Assembly (NCBI GenBank): GCA_963615565.1
Contig: CAVEGR010000079.1
Span: 1-54,319, forward strand
Length of the DNA stretch: 54,319 nt
Reading direction: 5' to 3'
Origin: UBA9732 sp963615565
GTDB taxonomy: Bacteria; Spirochaetota; Spirochaetia; Sphaerochaetales; Sphaerochaetaceae
The notes beneath the pieces were generated by a model. That model worked only from the letters and a program-made list of their open reading frames with translations. It searched no databases and was not told where the DNA came from. The position numbers and the translations under genes are program-made. Positions 43,064 to 51,169 of the stretch are shown here, piece after piece. The number at the start of each line of letters is the position of its first letter. The first letter of the stretch is position 1.

Positions 43064-44137
43064 ATGGCTACAATCAAAGATGTTGCATCTCTATCAAATG
43101 TTTCAACCGCTACAGTTTCACGAGTTCTTAATGGACAAACTGTAAGTAATAAAACAAAGATAAAAGTTAAACGAGCAATGGAGCAACTTGGTTATACTCA
43201 AAACCAAGCTGCTCGTGCGCTTAAAACAAAGACTACAAAAACTGTAGGCGTTCTTGTTCCTGAACTTGGTACAACTTTTTTTCTTTACATAGTTGAGAAA
43301 ATGGAAGCTATTTTAGCTGAACATGGTTATTCCATGATGCTATGTTCCTCTAATGGTTCTTTAGAAAGAGAAAAAGAAAAACTCCAAATTTTACTAAACA
43401 GGAACGTTGATGCATTAGTAGTAATCCCTGTCAGCGATGTAGGTGAACACTTTGTAATTGCAAAGAACACAGGAATTCCTTTAATTATAGTAGACAGACG
43501 TTTGCCAGGTGTTGCACTTGACTCTGTCCACACAGATGGTATTTGGGGAACCAAAGAAGTTGTAAAAGCACTCATAAAAGAGGGCCATACTCGCATTGGT
43601 TTCCTTGGTGGTAGTGATCACATTCCTACTGCTTTAGAACGATATCAAGGATATTTGGAAGCATTTAGAGAAATGAATCTTCCAGTTGACCAAAGTTTTA
43701 TATTTTTTGGTGAGATGACTGAAAGAGGAGGTTGGAATTTAATGAAAAAAGCTCTTTCAATGCCCAATTGTCCAGATGCCTTTTTTTGTGTAAACGATAA
43801 TACTCACTTAGGAGCCACTGCATACCTTTATGAAAAAGTTCCTGCAGAAGTCTATCAAAAAATAGTTTTTGGCACTTTTGACTTTTTGCGTTACTTCCCT
43901 CTTCTCAAGAACTGTCATTATTCAGTTTCTCAGCCACTGTCAGAAATTGGAAAGAAAGCAGCAGAACTTCTTCTAAAAAGACTTAGCGGAGATGTATCAG
44001 ATTTTCCTCAAGCAATCATCCTTAAACCAGAAATTATGATCTTTAAGCGAAACGGAGCTACTGTTTGTGATATAGAAGGATCCAAAACAGTTGCAGACAC
44101 TTCATACCCATACTTCACAAACGCCGTTTTTTCCTAA
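43064..44137 (+). CDS. LacI-family transcriptional regulator of the fucose locus
   Basis: A 357-residue repressor-type protein. The helix-turn-helix with hinge occupies 1-60: TIKDVASLSNVSTATVSRVL (3-22), then YTQNQAARALKTKTTKTVGV. The periplasmic-binding-like effector domain follows (VPELGTTFFLYIVEKME, IIVDRRLPGV, IGFLGGS, FCVNDNTHLGA). The hinge residue pattern AARALKT is standard, consistent with the CG-centred operators at 38517, 38555 and 39141. The ligand is not readable; L-fucose or fuculose is a reasonable guess from position. AAAGGA precedes ATG 43064. It lies at the end of the importer operon, so it may be autoregulated. Confidence 0.9.
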   Translation: MATIKDVASLSNVSTATVSRVLNGQTVSNKTKIKVKRAMEQLGYTQNQAARALKTKTTKTVGVLVPELGTTFFLYIVEKMEAILAEHGYSMMLCSSNGSLEREKEKLQILLNRNVDALVVIPVSDVGEHFVIAKNTGIPLIIVDRRLPGVALDSVHTDGIWGTKEVVKALIKEGHTRIGFLGGSDHIPTALERYQGYLEAFREMNLPVDQSFIFFGEMTERGGWNLMKKALSMPNCPDAFFCVNDNTHLGATAYLYEKVPAEVYQKIVFGTFDFLRYFPLLKNCHYSVSQPLSEIGKKAAELLLKRLSGDVSDFPQAIILKPEIMIFKRNGATVCDIEGSKTVADTSYPYFTNAVFS

Positions 44138-44181
44138 AGAACTACAAACACCATACTGCATATATACTCTTTTTTTAGATG

Positions 44182-44208
44182 TTGACAATAAAAGCCTTTC
44201 ACTATAAA
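44182..44208 (+). promoter_or_regulatory. possible azlCD promoter
   Basis: TTGACA (44182-44187) and TATAAA (44203-44208) with a short 15-base spacer, 36 bases before the azlC ATG. The boxes are good and the spacing is suboptimal. Confidence 0.45.
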
Positions 44209-44244
44209 CCTACGTAAACTACAAAGTTGTACTGGAGAAAATGG

Positions 44245-44949
44245 ATGGCAGAAAGAGAGCTAACTTTAAAAGAAGGAATAGCAGATGGATTTCCAATATT
44301 CGTAGGCTACTTCACTACTGCCCTTGCATTTGGACTTCTCACAAGAACCAGCGGACTAAGATTCATAGAAGGAGTCTTGATAAGCATTACTAACTACTCC
44401 GGCTCTGGTCAGTTTCTCATGATGAACTTATACAATAGCGGTGCATTACTACTAGAGATTTGCATTTCCGTTCTTTTCATAAATACAAGATATCTGTTCA
44501 TGGCAAGTTCGCTTGTTGGACGACTTGAAAACCAAAATAGCATCCTGCTTAAGCTTGTATCTGGATTTGGCACAACAGATGAAGTTTTTGCTGTTGCATC
44601 TTTCAAAGGTTCAAAACTCAACATGCCATACATGTGTGGACTTGTATTTACATCATATATAGGTTGGGTTTTGGGAACAGCTGTTGGATATATAGCGGGA
44701 ACTTTTTTACCTGAAGTCTTGCAGAAGGCATCTGTCATAACGGTTTATGCCATGTTTGCATCGCTTCTTGGAGGAGAAACCCGCAAGCATGCCAAAACAA
44801 TTCTTGTCTTCTTATGCTCTGCGTCCATAAATTCTCTTCTGATACTTGGATTTTCCCTTTCAGTTGGAATCTCTTTTATAATCTCAATGATTGCAGCAAC
44901 CGCCTTTGGCACCTTCATCTATACAGATAGTGAGGCAGGTCTAGTATGA
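44245..44949 (+). CDS. azlC: AzlC-family branched-chain amino acid exporter, large subunit
   Basis: A 234-residue inner-membrane protein with seven or eight helices. The family start KEGIADGFPIFVGYFTTALAFG (about 10-31) and the following helix with TNYSGSGQFLMMN are diagnostic of AzlC, as is LFINTRYLFMASSL. AzlC works with AzlD to export valine, leucine or analogues. ATG 44245 (MAERELTL) has GGAG eight bases before it; the TTG at 44227 is less likely. The stop overlaps azlD by four bases (ATGA), so the two are translationally coupled. Confidence 0.92.
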   Translation: MAERELTLKEGIADGFPIFVGYFTTALAFGLLTRTSGLRFIEGVLISITNYSGSGQFLMMNLYNSGALLLEICISVLFINTRYLFMASSLVGRLENQNSILLKLVSGFGTTDEVFAVASFKGSKLNMPYMCGLVFTSYIGWVLGTAVGYIAGTFLPEVLQKASVITVYAMFASLLGGETRKHAKTILVFLCSASINSLLILGFSLSVGISFIISMIAATAFGTFIYTDSEAGLV

Positions 44950-45251
44950 ATGTAATTAATATGATTCTGTTATGTGCAGTTGTAACAATGGTTCCAAGGA
45001 TTCTGCCACTATTTATGCCATTTCTTTCAAAACTTCCACGCTTTGTCAAAAAATGCATGATGCTTTTACCAATTGCTGCACTTGGCGCCCTTATTTTTCC
45101 TTTGGCGCTCACAGACTTTGACTCTCAATGGCTTGCAGGCCTACTAGGAGTGACAACAGCCTTTCTTGTCTCATACAAGAAAGGCTCAATGTTTATATCA
45201 ATTCTACTCGCTCTTGTTGCCACAGTAGCAACACTACTAGTTCTAGTTTAG
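44946..45251 (+). CDS. azlD: AzlD-family branched-chain amino acid exporter, small subunit
   Basis: A 101-residue membrane protein with about four helices, the usual length for AzlD. The motif VVTMVPRILPLFMPF (12-26) is the family signature, followed by FVKKCMMLLPIAALGALIFP. It overlaps azlC by four bases and is required with it for export. It is followed by a repeat-containing intergenic segment and converges on the tldE gene. Confidence 0.92.
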   Translation: MNVINMILLCAVVTMVPRILPLFMPFLSKLPRFVKKCMMLLPIAALGALIFPLALTDFDSQWLAGLLGVTTAFLVSYKKGSMFISILLALVATVATLLVLV

Positions 45252-45276
45252 AGGTGCAAATGAGCCGTGCAATTTT

Positions 45277-45325
45277 GTACGGCTCATCCTGTAATGACAT
45301 CGTAGCTCGCCAAAAGAAAGCTATT
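45277..45325. repeat. 49-bp direct repeat, copy 1
   Basis: This segment, starting GTACGGCTCATCCTG, recurs 106 bases downstream with two differences in 49 positions. Its left end forms a hairpin with TGAGCCGT just upstream (45261-45268), pairing with ACGGCTCA (45279-45286). Confidence 0.85.
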
Positions 45326-45382
45326 GCAAATAGCTTGATTTAGGATGAGATACTAGAAATAAAGGATGAGACAGTACATTTA

Positions 45383-45431
45383 GTACGGCTCATCCTGTAA
45401 TGACAACGTAGCTCGCCAAAAGGAAGCTATT
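45383..45431. repeat. 49-bp direct repeat, copy 2
   Basis: The second copy has CAACG for CATCG and AAAAGGAAG for AAAAGAAAG relative to copy 1. Its last bases run into the tldE stop codon (45427-45429), suggesting that copy 1 and the spacer arose by duplication of the tldE 3' end. GGATGAG near 45364 can pair with CTCATCC in this copy. Confidence 0.85.
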
Positions 45432-46725
45432 TGCCCGAGATAACGATGTTGTTGACGGCAACATATGGCATCACCATACTTCCATCAGCGACTGTTTCCT
45501 TTGAAATAGCCTTTATGTTCTGAAGCATAACGCCAAGGTTGCCGTTAATCATTGTTTCGCTGACAGCACCTTTGATTTTGCCATCTTCAATTAGATAACT
45601 ATTCTTTGCAACACCAGAGAACTCGCCATTTGTTCCTGGTTGACCACCTGAGAAACCACCAACCAAAAGTCCATGATCAATGGACTTGAGAATATCGGCA
45701 TATGGGATGGTGCCATTGGCCATGACAAAGTCGCTACTGGTGTTCTTTAAGACAGGACGACCTGTTTTGTTGGCAATGTAGAGATTAAGAATGAAGTTCT
45801 CCAATACGCCGTCTTTGATGATGTAGACATCTTGGGTTTTGAAGCCATCTGATGTATATTTTTCACCGCCAATGATGCGAGGATCAGAAGATGTGAGAGA
45901 AATTGAAATGCTCTTATCTGCAATCTGTTGGCCTATCTTATCAATCCAAAGGCTTGTACCATCAAGAATTACGGAGCCGGATGCATAGTTTCCAAGAGTG
46001 TCCATCAAGAACTGTGCAAAGCAGTCTGGAGTGAAAAGAACTGTGCCTTCAAACTTGCCGCTAAATGGAATTTGATTGAGCTGGTTTGTGGCATTTTCAA
46101 GGTGCTGTTTAAAGCTTGAAAGCTCAATAAAAGGAGTATTAAGGTTGTCTGTAGTAACATCTGCATAATCAAGACTGGTAGATTTTTCACCATCGTTGCC
46201 AGAGAACTCCAAAGTGACTGAATAAAAACCATCATACTTTTCAAAATCTGTGCCGTTTGAATTGAGGTAAAGACTGTGTTTTTTTGTATGAGAAGCATAA
46301 ACGTTGAGTATTTTTACCTTTGGATATTGGGCATTAACATCTGAAAGAAGCTCTTCTATGCGAGAGAAAAACTTATCAATGTCTGGCTCGTAGCATCCAG
46401 CGTGGAAGATTTCCTTTGGTTGCTGTGGTGCAATGTCATATGCTGGATCTGCAATAGCAGATTGAGCAGAAAGAACTGCGTCATTGACTGTAGACTTTAG
46501 AGCTTCATCTGAAAAATCGTTTCCAGCTTTGGTGCCTTTTTTGTTATCTTTGTAAACATCTACAGTAATGTTGTTTCCAAACACTGTTCTATAGAGAGTA
46601 AAAACTCCAAGATCCGCATTAAATTCACGAGTTTCGCTTTCTGAGAGAGCAAAATCGTACTTATCTACGTTTGCAGATTTGAGAAGATTCTCAACATATG
46701 TTGCTGTTGTTCTAATATCTTTCAT
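45427..46725 (-). CDS. tldE: TldE/PmbA-family metalloprotease subunit
   Basis: A 432-residue partner of TldD. TldD/E complexes degrade unfolded peptides and mature some ribosomally made peptides. The family's central block is seen as LFTPDCFAQFLMDTLGNYAS, KIGQQIADKSISISL and DPRIIGGEKYTSDGFKTQDV, and the C-terminal GLLVGGFSGGQPGTNGEFSG is characteristic. It lacks the HExxxH zinc motif, as expected for TldE. ATG 46725 follows AGGAGGAG; a codon at 46752 would overlap tldD. It is 13 bases downstream of tldD in one operon. Confidence 0.9.
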   Translation of the reverse strand: MKDIRTTATYVENLLKSANVDKYDFALSESETREFNADLGVFTLYRTVFGNNITVDVYKDNKKGTKAGNDFSDEALKSTVNDAVLSAQSAIADPAYDIAPQQPKEIFHAGCYEPDIDKFFSRIEELLSDVNAQYPKVKILNVYASHTKKHSLYLNSNGTDFEKYDGFYSVTLEFSGNDGEKSTSLDYADVTTDNLNTPFIELSSFKQHLENATNQLNQIPFSGKFEGTVLFTPDCFAQFLMDTLGNYASGSVILDGTSLWIDKIGQQIADKSISISLTSSDPRIIGGEKYTSDGFKTQDVYIIKDGVLENFILNLYIANKTGRPVLKNTSSDFVMANGTIPYADILKSIDHGLLVGGFSGGQPGTNGEFSGVAKNSYLIEDGKIKGAVSETMINGNLGVMLQNIKAISKETVADGSMVMPYVAVNNIVISGK

Positions 46726-46738
46726 ATTGCTCTCCTCC

Positions 46739-48124
46739 TTATCTTCCACCAATCATGATCTTGCATCTAAGTTCTGGACCACCCATGCCAACTGGCATTC
46801 TCTGCTTTTTGCCGCAGAATCCACTTGAAGACCATGTGATGTTATTAGAGACCATATCAACAGTTTTAAGCATGTCAAATGCAATTCCTGTAACTGTAGT
46901 ATCCAAGATAGCCTTTCCAAGTTTTCCGTTTTTGATTTCATAACCCATGTTAATGCCAAACATAAATTCACCAGTGAGGTCTGCTTGGCCGTTACCGGTA
47001 GAAATTAGATAGTAACCATCATCAACAGATGCAATGATATCTTCTAGCTTATCTTTGCCAGGAAGAACAGTTGTGTTTCTCATTCTGATTAAAGGCTCAT
47101 CACTGAATGCCCACGCTCTTGCATTTCCTTGGGGGATTACACCAAAGTGGTCTGCAGTTTCTCTGTTGTTCATATAACCTTTAAGAATTCCATTTTCAAT
47201 AAGAACAGCATCTTCTGCTTTGGTTCCTTCATCATCCATGTAAACAGGAAGTGGTGCTTGTCCGCCAAGGGCTGTATGTGCAAAGTCAACCATTGTTACA
47301 AGGTCAGATGCAACTCTTTGATTAAGAGTCTTACTTGCAATTGAACCGCCCAAAACAAGGTCTGCTTCTACTGTATGTCCTACTGCTTCATGAGCTAGCA
47401 TACCTGCAAGTTCTGCTCCCAAAACTACTGTTTTATAGCCTGCTTTGGCATAAACACCTTCTTTTTTGTCCATAAGATGCTTATATAGGGTATCAATTCC
47501 TGGTTGCATCCATTTTGTATCTGAGAAGTAATCTTCAAAACTTCCATAACCGCCAAAGGCTTTAAAGAGCTCAATTGGAACTCCGTCTTTTGTCACTGAA
47601 TCAAGAACTACATAGATGTAACAACGTGGGTTTGTAACATGGCCATCATGGGCATCTGAAGTATAGATTACTTTATCCATTGAATCTTCTGAGTAGCTAA
47701 TTGTTCTGCTAGTGAGATCTGGATATGTCTTAGCTACATAGTCATCTACCTGTTTACATGCTTCAATTATTCTCTTTTGTTCAAAATCAAGAATCTCTTT
47801 GCCTGTTGGGATAATACCTTGGCCATACACCTTTGCCATTGGCATTGATTTTGGGGCATGTGTATTCAAAAAGAGTGCATTTTCTGTTGCTGCTGCAAGG
47901 ACTGCATCTGCAGCTTCACTGGAGTAATCTGCCATAGAAGAGAATCCATAAACTCCATTTTTACACACACGTGCATTGATTCCTCTGGATTCTGCTCTAA
48001 TGTTTCTTACTAGATTTCCTTGCAAAAAAGTGACTGCTCTGGCCCTATTTTCCTGTCCTCTTAGGACAGTTTGAACGCCATCTGCAAACAGAGCTTTTTT
48101 GCTTTTTAAGATATCGTTAAGCAT
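46739..48124 (-). CDS. tldD: TldD-family zinc metalloprotease subunit
   Basis: A 461-residue protease subunit. The zinc motif HEAVGH is at 245-250 in GMLAHEAVGHTVEADLVLGG, and the C-terminal GFCGKKQRMPVGMGGPELRC supplies the third-ligand cysteine region typical of TldD. ESRGINARVCKNGVYGFSS (about 45-63) is the strand block common to TldD/E. Paired with TldE it forms the active hexamer or heterodimer. No peptide-precursor gene is evident nearby, so a general proteolytic role is more likely than bacteriocin maturation. The upstream gap holds a GGTT/AACC hairpin with TGCAAAA in the loop. Confidence 0.92.
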   Translation of the reverse strand: MLNDILKSKKALFADGVQTVLRGQENRARAVTFLQGNLVRNIRAESRGINARVCKNGVYGFSSMADYSSEAADAVLAAATENALFLNTHAPKSMPMAKVYGQGIIPTGKEILDFEQKRIIEACKQVDDYVAKTYPDLTSRTISYSEDSMDKVIYTSDAHDGHVTNPRCYIYVVLDSVTKDGVPIELFKAFGGYGSFEDYFSDTKWMQPGIDTLYKHLMDKKEGVYAKAGYKTVVLGAELAGMLAHEAVGHTVEADLVLGGSIASKTLNQRVASDLVTMVDFAHTALGGQAPLPVYMDDEGTKAEDAVLIENGILKGYMNNRETADHFGVIPQGNARAWAFSDEPLIRMRNTTVLPGKDKLEDIIASVDDGYYLISTGNGQADLTGEFMFGINMGYEIKNGKLGKAILDTTVTGIAFDMLKTVDMVSNNITWSSSGFCGKKQRMPVGMGGPELRCKIMIGGR

Positions 48125-48189
48125 TGTTGCCTCCTATTAAAGGTTGTGCAAAAACCTCTAATGGATAATATACCTACATAGTGTATCTC

Positions 48190-48219
48190 TTGACAAGCTA
48201 ACATGATTTTGTTTAGCAT
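48190..48219 (+). promoter_or_regulatory. tRNA-Ala promoter
   Basis: TTGACA (48190-48195) and TAGCAT (48214-48219), with an 18-base spacer, end 12 bases before the mature tRNA 5' end. Confidence 0.75.
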
Positions 48220-48231
48220 AGCCTACGATTT

Positions 48232-48305
48232 GGGGCTGTAGCTCACCTGGCTAGAGCGATTGAATGGCATTCAATAGGTAGTCGGTTCGATCCCGATCAG
48301 CTCCA
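48232..48305 (+). tRNA. tRNA-Ala (anticodon GGC)
   Basis: A 74-base cloverleaf folds with no mismatch in the acceptor stem: GGGGCTG (48232-48238) pairs with CAGCTCC (48298-48304), discriminator A. The D arm is GCTC/GAGC. The anticodon stem ATTGA/TCAAT encloses the loop ATGGCAT, so the anticodon is GGC, reading GCC and GCU alanine codons. The T arm GTCGG/CCGAT holds TTCGATC. The 3' CCA is not encoded. A T-rich tract follows and probably terminates it. Confidence 0.96.
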
Positions 48306-48312
48306 ATCTTTT

Positions 48313-49209
48313 TTATTTTCTACTGAGTCTTTGCTTTAAGTATTCCCACCAACGCTTGAGTTTCCATTTCTCGTTCGTTCTTTTCATCTCTTTTGCGGCA
48401 ACATCTTCAGAGACATGAGAGTCTTTTCTCTTCATTTCATCCCACATACGGACAAGCCACATGTAAATATCGGCCTCCGTGCATCCCGGGAAAAGAGATT
48501 GCAAGTGCTCATGGTCCACGGCCTCCACAATTGGGGTGTAGACGTTCTTGTACCAGCTGATGGCACCTTCCTCAAAAGTGAGTTCGTGGTCCAGATGCTC
48601 GTTGGCGTAGTATTTATGCACGAGAATGTGGTTGACCATCTCAGGGTACGAACCCGGGGAAGTAAAAACAATCTTGTCCATGGGAAGATAGGTTGGATTG
48701 TATTGCTCCATGAATCTTGAGCGCTCGTAGGCAACCACACGCTTTTTGAGCTCGTTAAGCGTCATTCCCGGCTCAAGCGGAATCTTGGAAGAAAGCTCCA
48801 CCACCTCCGCATCAATAAATTCCTGGCCCTTACTTCGTGCCACGGACACTCTGTGATTTCCATCGCGCACAAAGTACCAATCTCCCAATTTATATACCGA
48901 TATTGGTGGCAATATCACATCATTCATGTGTGCTTCGTCTATACTTTCCCAACGATGTTGAAGGATGTGAGATTTAGGATAAAACGCAGAAGAGAAATCT
49001 TGGTATCGGTTTTCTGAGCCTATGATATTTTTGACAGGAATTGTTTGCATTCCCTTGTAAGATTGCGAATCAGGCTTAATGAGTTTTGTGACTTCGTAAA
49101 ACGATAATAGATTTGGATTTTTCCATCTAAATGTGGCAAGCACTTTCTGAATCTTAGCCCTACGGCAAGCTGCATCAAAATCCCCTGAAATTGTCAACTT
49201 GTCTGTCAT
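48313..49209 (-). CDS. ParB/DUF4032-like nucleic-acid-binding-type protein
   Basis: A 298-residue protein. The middle segment IPVKNIIGSENRYQDFSSAF leads into DWYFVRDGNHRVSVARSKGQ (110-129), the box II of ParB/Srx-fold proteins (xGNHRxxA), here in a stand-alone context without a partition helix-turn-helix. The C-terminal third is helical and basic (EMKRTNEKWKLKRWWEYLKQ). Base composition is visibly more GC-rich than its neighbours. ATG 49209 overlaps the phosphoesterase stop by four bases, so the two are coupled. The ParB fold now includes CTPases, nucleases and kinases; the activity here is open. Confidence 0.65.
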   Translation of the reverse strand: MTDKLTISGDFDAACRRAKIQKVLATFRWKNPNLLSFYEVTKLIKPDSQSYKGMQTIPVKNIIGSENRYQDFSSAFYPKSHILQHRWESIDEAHMNDVILPPISVYKLGDWYFVRDGNHRVSVARSKGQEFIDAEVVELSSKIPLEPGMTLNELKKRVVAYERSRFMEQYNPTYLPMDKIVFTSPGSYPEMVNHILVHKYYANEHLDHELTFEEGAISWYKNVYTPIVEAVDHEHLQSLFPGCTEADIYMWLVRMWDEMKRKDSHVSEDVAAKEMKRTNEKWKLKRWWEYLKQRLSRK

Positions 49210-49910
49210 TTGTGCCCTCCCTGGCAACCTAGAGTTTTATCGTCAATAAGACGAGCTCCGTAAACGTTAATAATTTTTGTATTCCCTCTAATATTTTCAC
49301 GTGGTGCATTTCTATCGTCTAGATGAACGTGTCCATGAAGAAGATATTTTGGCTGATACTTATCTATAAATGACAAGAAACATTTAAAGCCTCTGTGACA
49401 AAGGTCTGGGCCATCTCCAATTCCAAATGGCGGTGCATGGGTAATAAGAATATCTAAGTATCTACCATATTTACGTTTATTATACATAAGCTGTGGTACA
49501 AGTTTCCACATTCTGTACTTCATTTGGCGTTCTGTATACTGGCTATTGCCACCATTGTAATTCATGCATCCGCCAAGACCTGCAATTAATAAGCCAGTCT
49601 TCTTATCTCTGTAACACTTGCCGTCAATCATAAAGCCATAGAATTTTTGGTATCCAAAGCTATGTTCATTGCCCTTAATAGGGCTTCTAAAGAAAGCATC
49701 GTTTTTATGTAATGCAATATTAAAATCTTTTAGATTATGATTGCCGTAAACGTAACAAAGGTCTCTATTCAGCATTGTACTTACATAATCATAGGACTCT
49801 AGAGGCATATCTCCACAAGAAAGGATAAGATCTACATCTTTATAGATGTCTTTTACATTAGAGGAAAACGCTAGTGTTCTTGTTGTGTCAGAAATGCAAA
49901 GTATCCTCAT
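49206..49910 (-). CDS. calcineurin-like metallophosphoesterase with altered first motif
   Basis: A 234-residue phosphoesterase of the YfcE/MPP class. Motifs: ILCISDTTRT (residues 3-12) for the first metal aspartate Asp8, SCGDMP (Asp34), GNHN (56-59), ITHAPPFG, and LLHGHVHLDD. The first motif is normally D-x-H, but here position 10 is Thr, so one metal ligand is missing; MPP members with this change can be mononuclear or use other ligands. It is followed by the ParB-like gene with a four-base overlap. It may hydrolyse cyclic nucleotides or phospholipid-type diesters; the substrate is unknown. Confidence 0.82.
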   Translation of the reverse strand: MRILCISDTTRTLAFSSNVKDIYKDVDLILSCGDMPLESYDYVSTMLNRDLCYVYGNHNLKDFNIALHKNDAFFRSPIKGNEHSFGYQKFYGFMIDGKCYRDKKTGLLIAGLGGCMNYNGGNSQYTERQMKYRMWKLVPQLMYNKRKYGRYLDILITHAPPFGIGDGPDLCHRGFKCFLSFIDKYQPKYLLHGHVHLDDRNAPRENIRGNTKIINVYGARLIDDKTLGCQGGHK

Positions 49911-50018
49911 GATGGCCTCTTTTTGGGGTTTTGACCCCTTCTACAGAAAAAATTATATAAAAGAATGCTGTTTTTTCAATAGACAGAAGTTTAAAGAGAA
50001 TAGAAAATAGATTTGTTT

Positions 50019-50039
50019 AGAGGTTTTTGAAAAACCTCT
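50019..50039. repeat. perfect AGAGGTTTTT palindrome before the hydrolase gene
   Basis: AGAGGTTTTT (50019-50028) and AAAAACCTCT (50030-50039) flank a single G, making a 10-bp inverted repeat 15 bases before the hydrolase start. It is a variant of an element recurring in other gaps of this window. Confidence 0.7.
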
Positions 50040-50053
50040 TAACTGGAGGAAAC

Positions 50054-51022
50054 ATGGCTCTTGTTATAGCTTTAATTGTTGTTGGCTTATTTGTTATTGT
50101 AATGGCAGTTGGCATTACATTCTTTATAAAAATGATGTGTAGACCAAATGTTCATACCCATCAAGAAGGTATGGAAACCATGAAAGCATGTGGTTTTGAT
50201 TGTGCTGAATTTGAAAATACTCATCCGCATGAAGAATTTTCATTTAAATCCCCACGTGGATATACTTTAAAGGGTCTTATTTATAGAAATGAAAATGAGA
50301 CTGGAAATGAGGATGGACATGAGGCCGGTGATGAAGCCAAAGGGGCAAGGCAAAAAGCTGTAATCCTAGTACATGGCTATACCGGAAGTTATTCTACTAT
50401 GTACCCATATGCCAAAATGATGTATGACCTTGGCTTTAATGTCATTGTTTATGACCACAGAGGCCATGGTTACAGTGACAAGGGCAAAGACCAATTCTGT
50501 AGCATGGGTTATTTTGAATCAATGGATTTAATTGACCTCTTCTACTATATTAAACCGCGCTTTAAAGATGATTGTATTTGGGGAATATTGGGAGAATCAA
50601 TGGGTGCAGGAACTGTAATGCAGACTGCTTGGCAAATCAAAGAACTGTCCTTTGCTATTGAAGATTGTGGATATTCTTGTATGATAAAACAAGCTAAATC
50701 TATCATGAACTCAAAGCACGTTCCAGCCTTTCCAATGCTCTATCTTGGCAACCTTATTATAAAAATGCATTTTAAGTTCTCGTTATACGACATCAATGCC
50801 ATTGAGGCAATGAAAAAGACTGACATTCCAATGCTCTTTTGCCATGGAGATGCAGACACCTTTGTTCCAACTCAAATGGTTTATGAAGTTTACAATGCAA
50901 AGAAAGACAAAAAGACTCTTCAACTGTATGCCGGCTCACCTCATGCTAGAAGCTTGCTAGAACATACAGAACAATACTACCAAGTTGTTGAAGATTTTCT
51001 TAAGAAGAATGTACTCGTTTAA
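50054..51022 (+). CDS. membrane-anchored alpha/beta hydrolase
   Basis: A 322-residue serine hydrolase. A single N-terminal helix, IALIVVGLFVIVMAVGITFF (5-24), should anchor it in the inner membrane. The catalytic domain begins near residue 100: the oxyanion loop HGYTGS (107-112), YDHRGHG (133-139), and the nucleophile elbow GESMGAG (180-186) with Ser182. Asp and His of the triad are placed in CHGDADTFVP and in SPHARSL. A charged Glu/Gly-rich linker (80-98) separates anchor and domain. ATG 50054 has GGAGG before it; a TTG at 50027 is not supported. Probably an esterase or peptidase-like enzyme. It is divergent from the phosphoesterase. Confidence 0.88.
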   Translation: MALVIALIVVGLFVIVMAVGITFFIKMMCRPNVHTHQEGMETMKACGFDCAEFENTHPHEEFSFKSPRGYTLKGLIYRNENETGNEDGHEAGDEAKGARQKAVILVHGYTGSYSTMYPYAKMMYDLGFNVIVYDHRGHGYSDKGKDQFCSMGYFESMDLIDLFYYIKPRFKDDCIWGILGESMGAGTVMQTAWQIKELSFAIEDCGYSCMIKQAKSIMNSKHVPAFPMLYLGNLIIKMHFKFSLYDINAIEAMKKTDIPMLFCHGDADTFVPTQMVYEVYNAKKDKKTLQLYAGSPHARSLLEHTEQYYQVVEDFLKKNVLV

Positions 51023-51140
51023 GTCTTAAACGCAATTTATACCAAATTTGCTACTTTTTTAAAAATTTAGAAGAAATTTTCTTCCAAAATTTTCAAAATA
51101 TGCCATTTTTAGAAGCTTTTGGCTCGTAGCGACAAGGACA

Positions 51141-51168
51141 GAGGATTTTGCAAACTTGCAAAATCCTC
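51141..51168. terminator. GAGGATTTTGCAA inverted repeat between convergent genes
   Basis: GAGGATTTTGCAA (51141-51153) and TTGCAAAATCCTC (51156-51168) form a 13-bp stem with a two-base gap, just past the lacZ stop. It has no strong U-tract on either strand, yet it is the only stable hairpin between the convergent hydrolase and lacZ genes. It shares the TTTTGCAA core of the recurrent element. Confidence 0.6.
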
Positions 51169-51169
51169 T

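Noticed and set aside
46739..48124. TldD/TldE as microcin-maturation proteins with a nearby precursor peptide
   Set aside because: No small precursor, leader motif or transporter is adjacent; a general protease role suffices.
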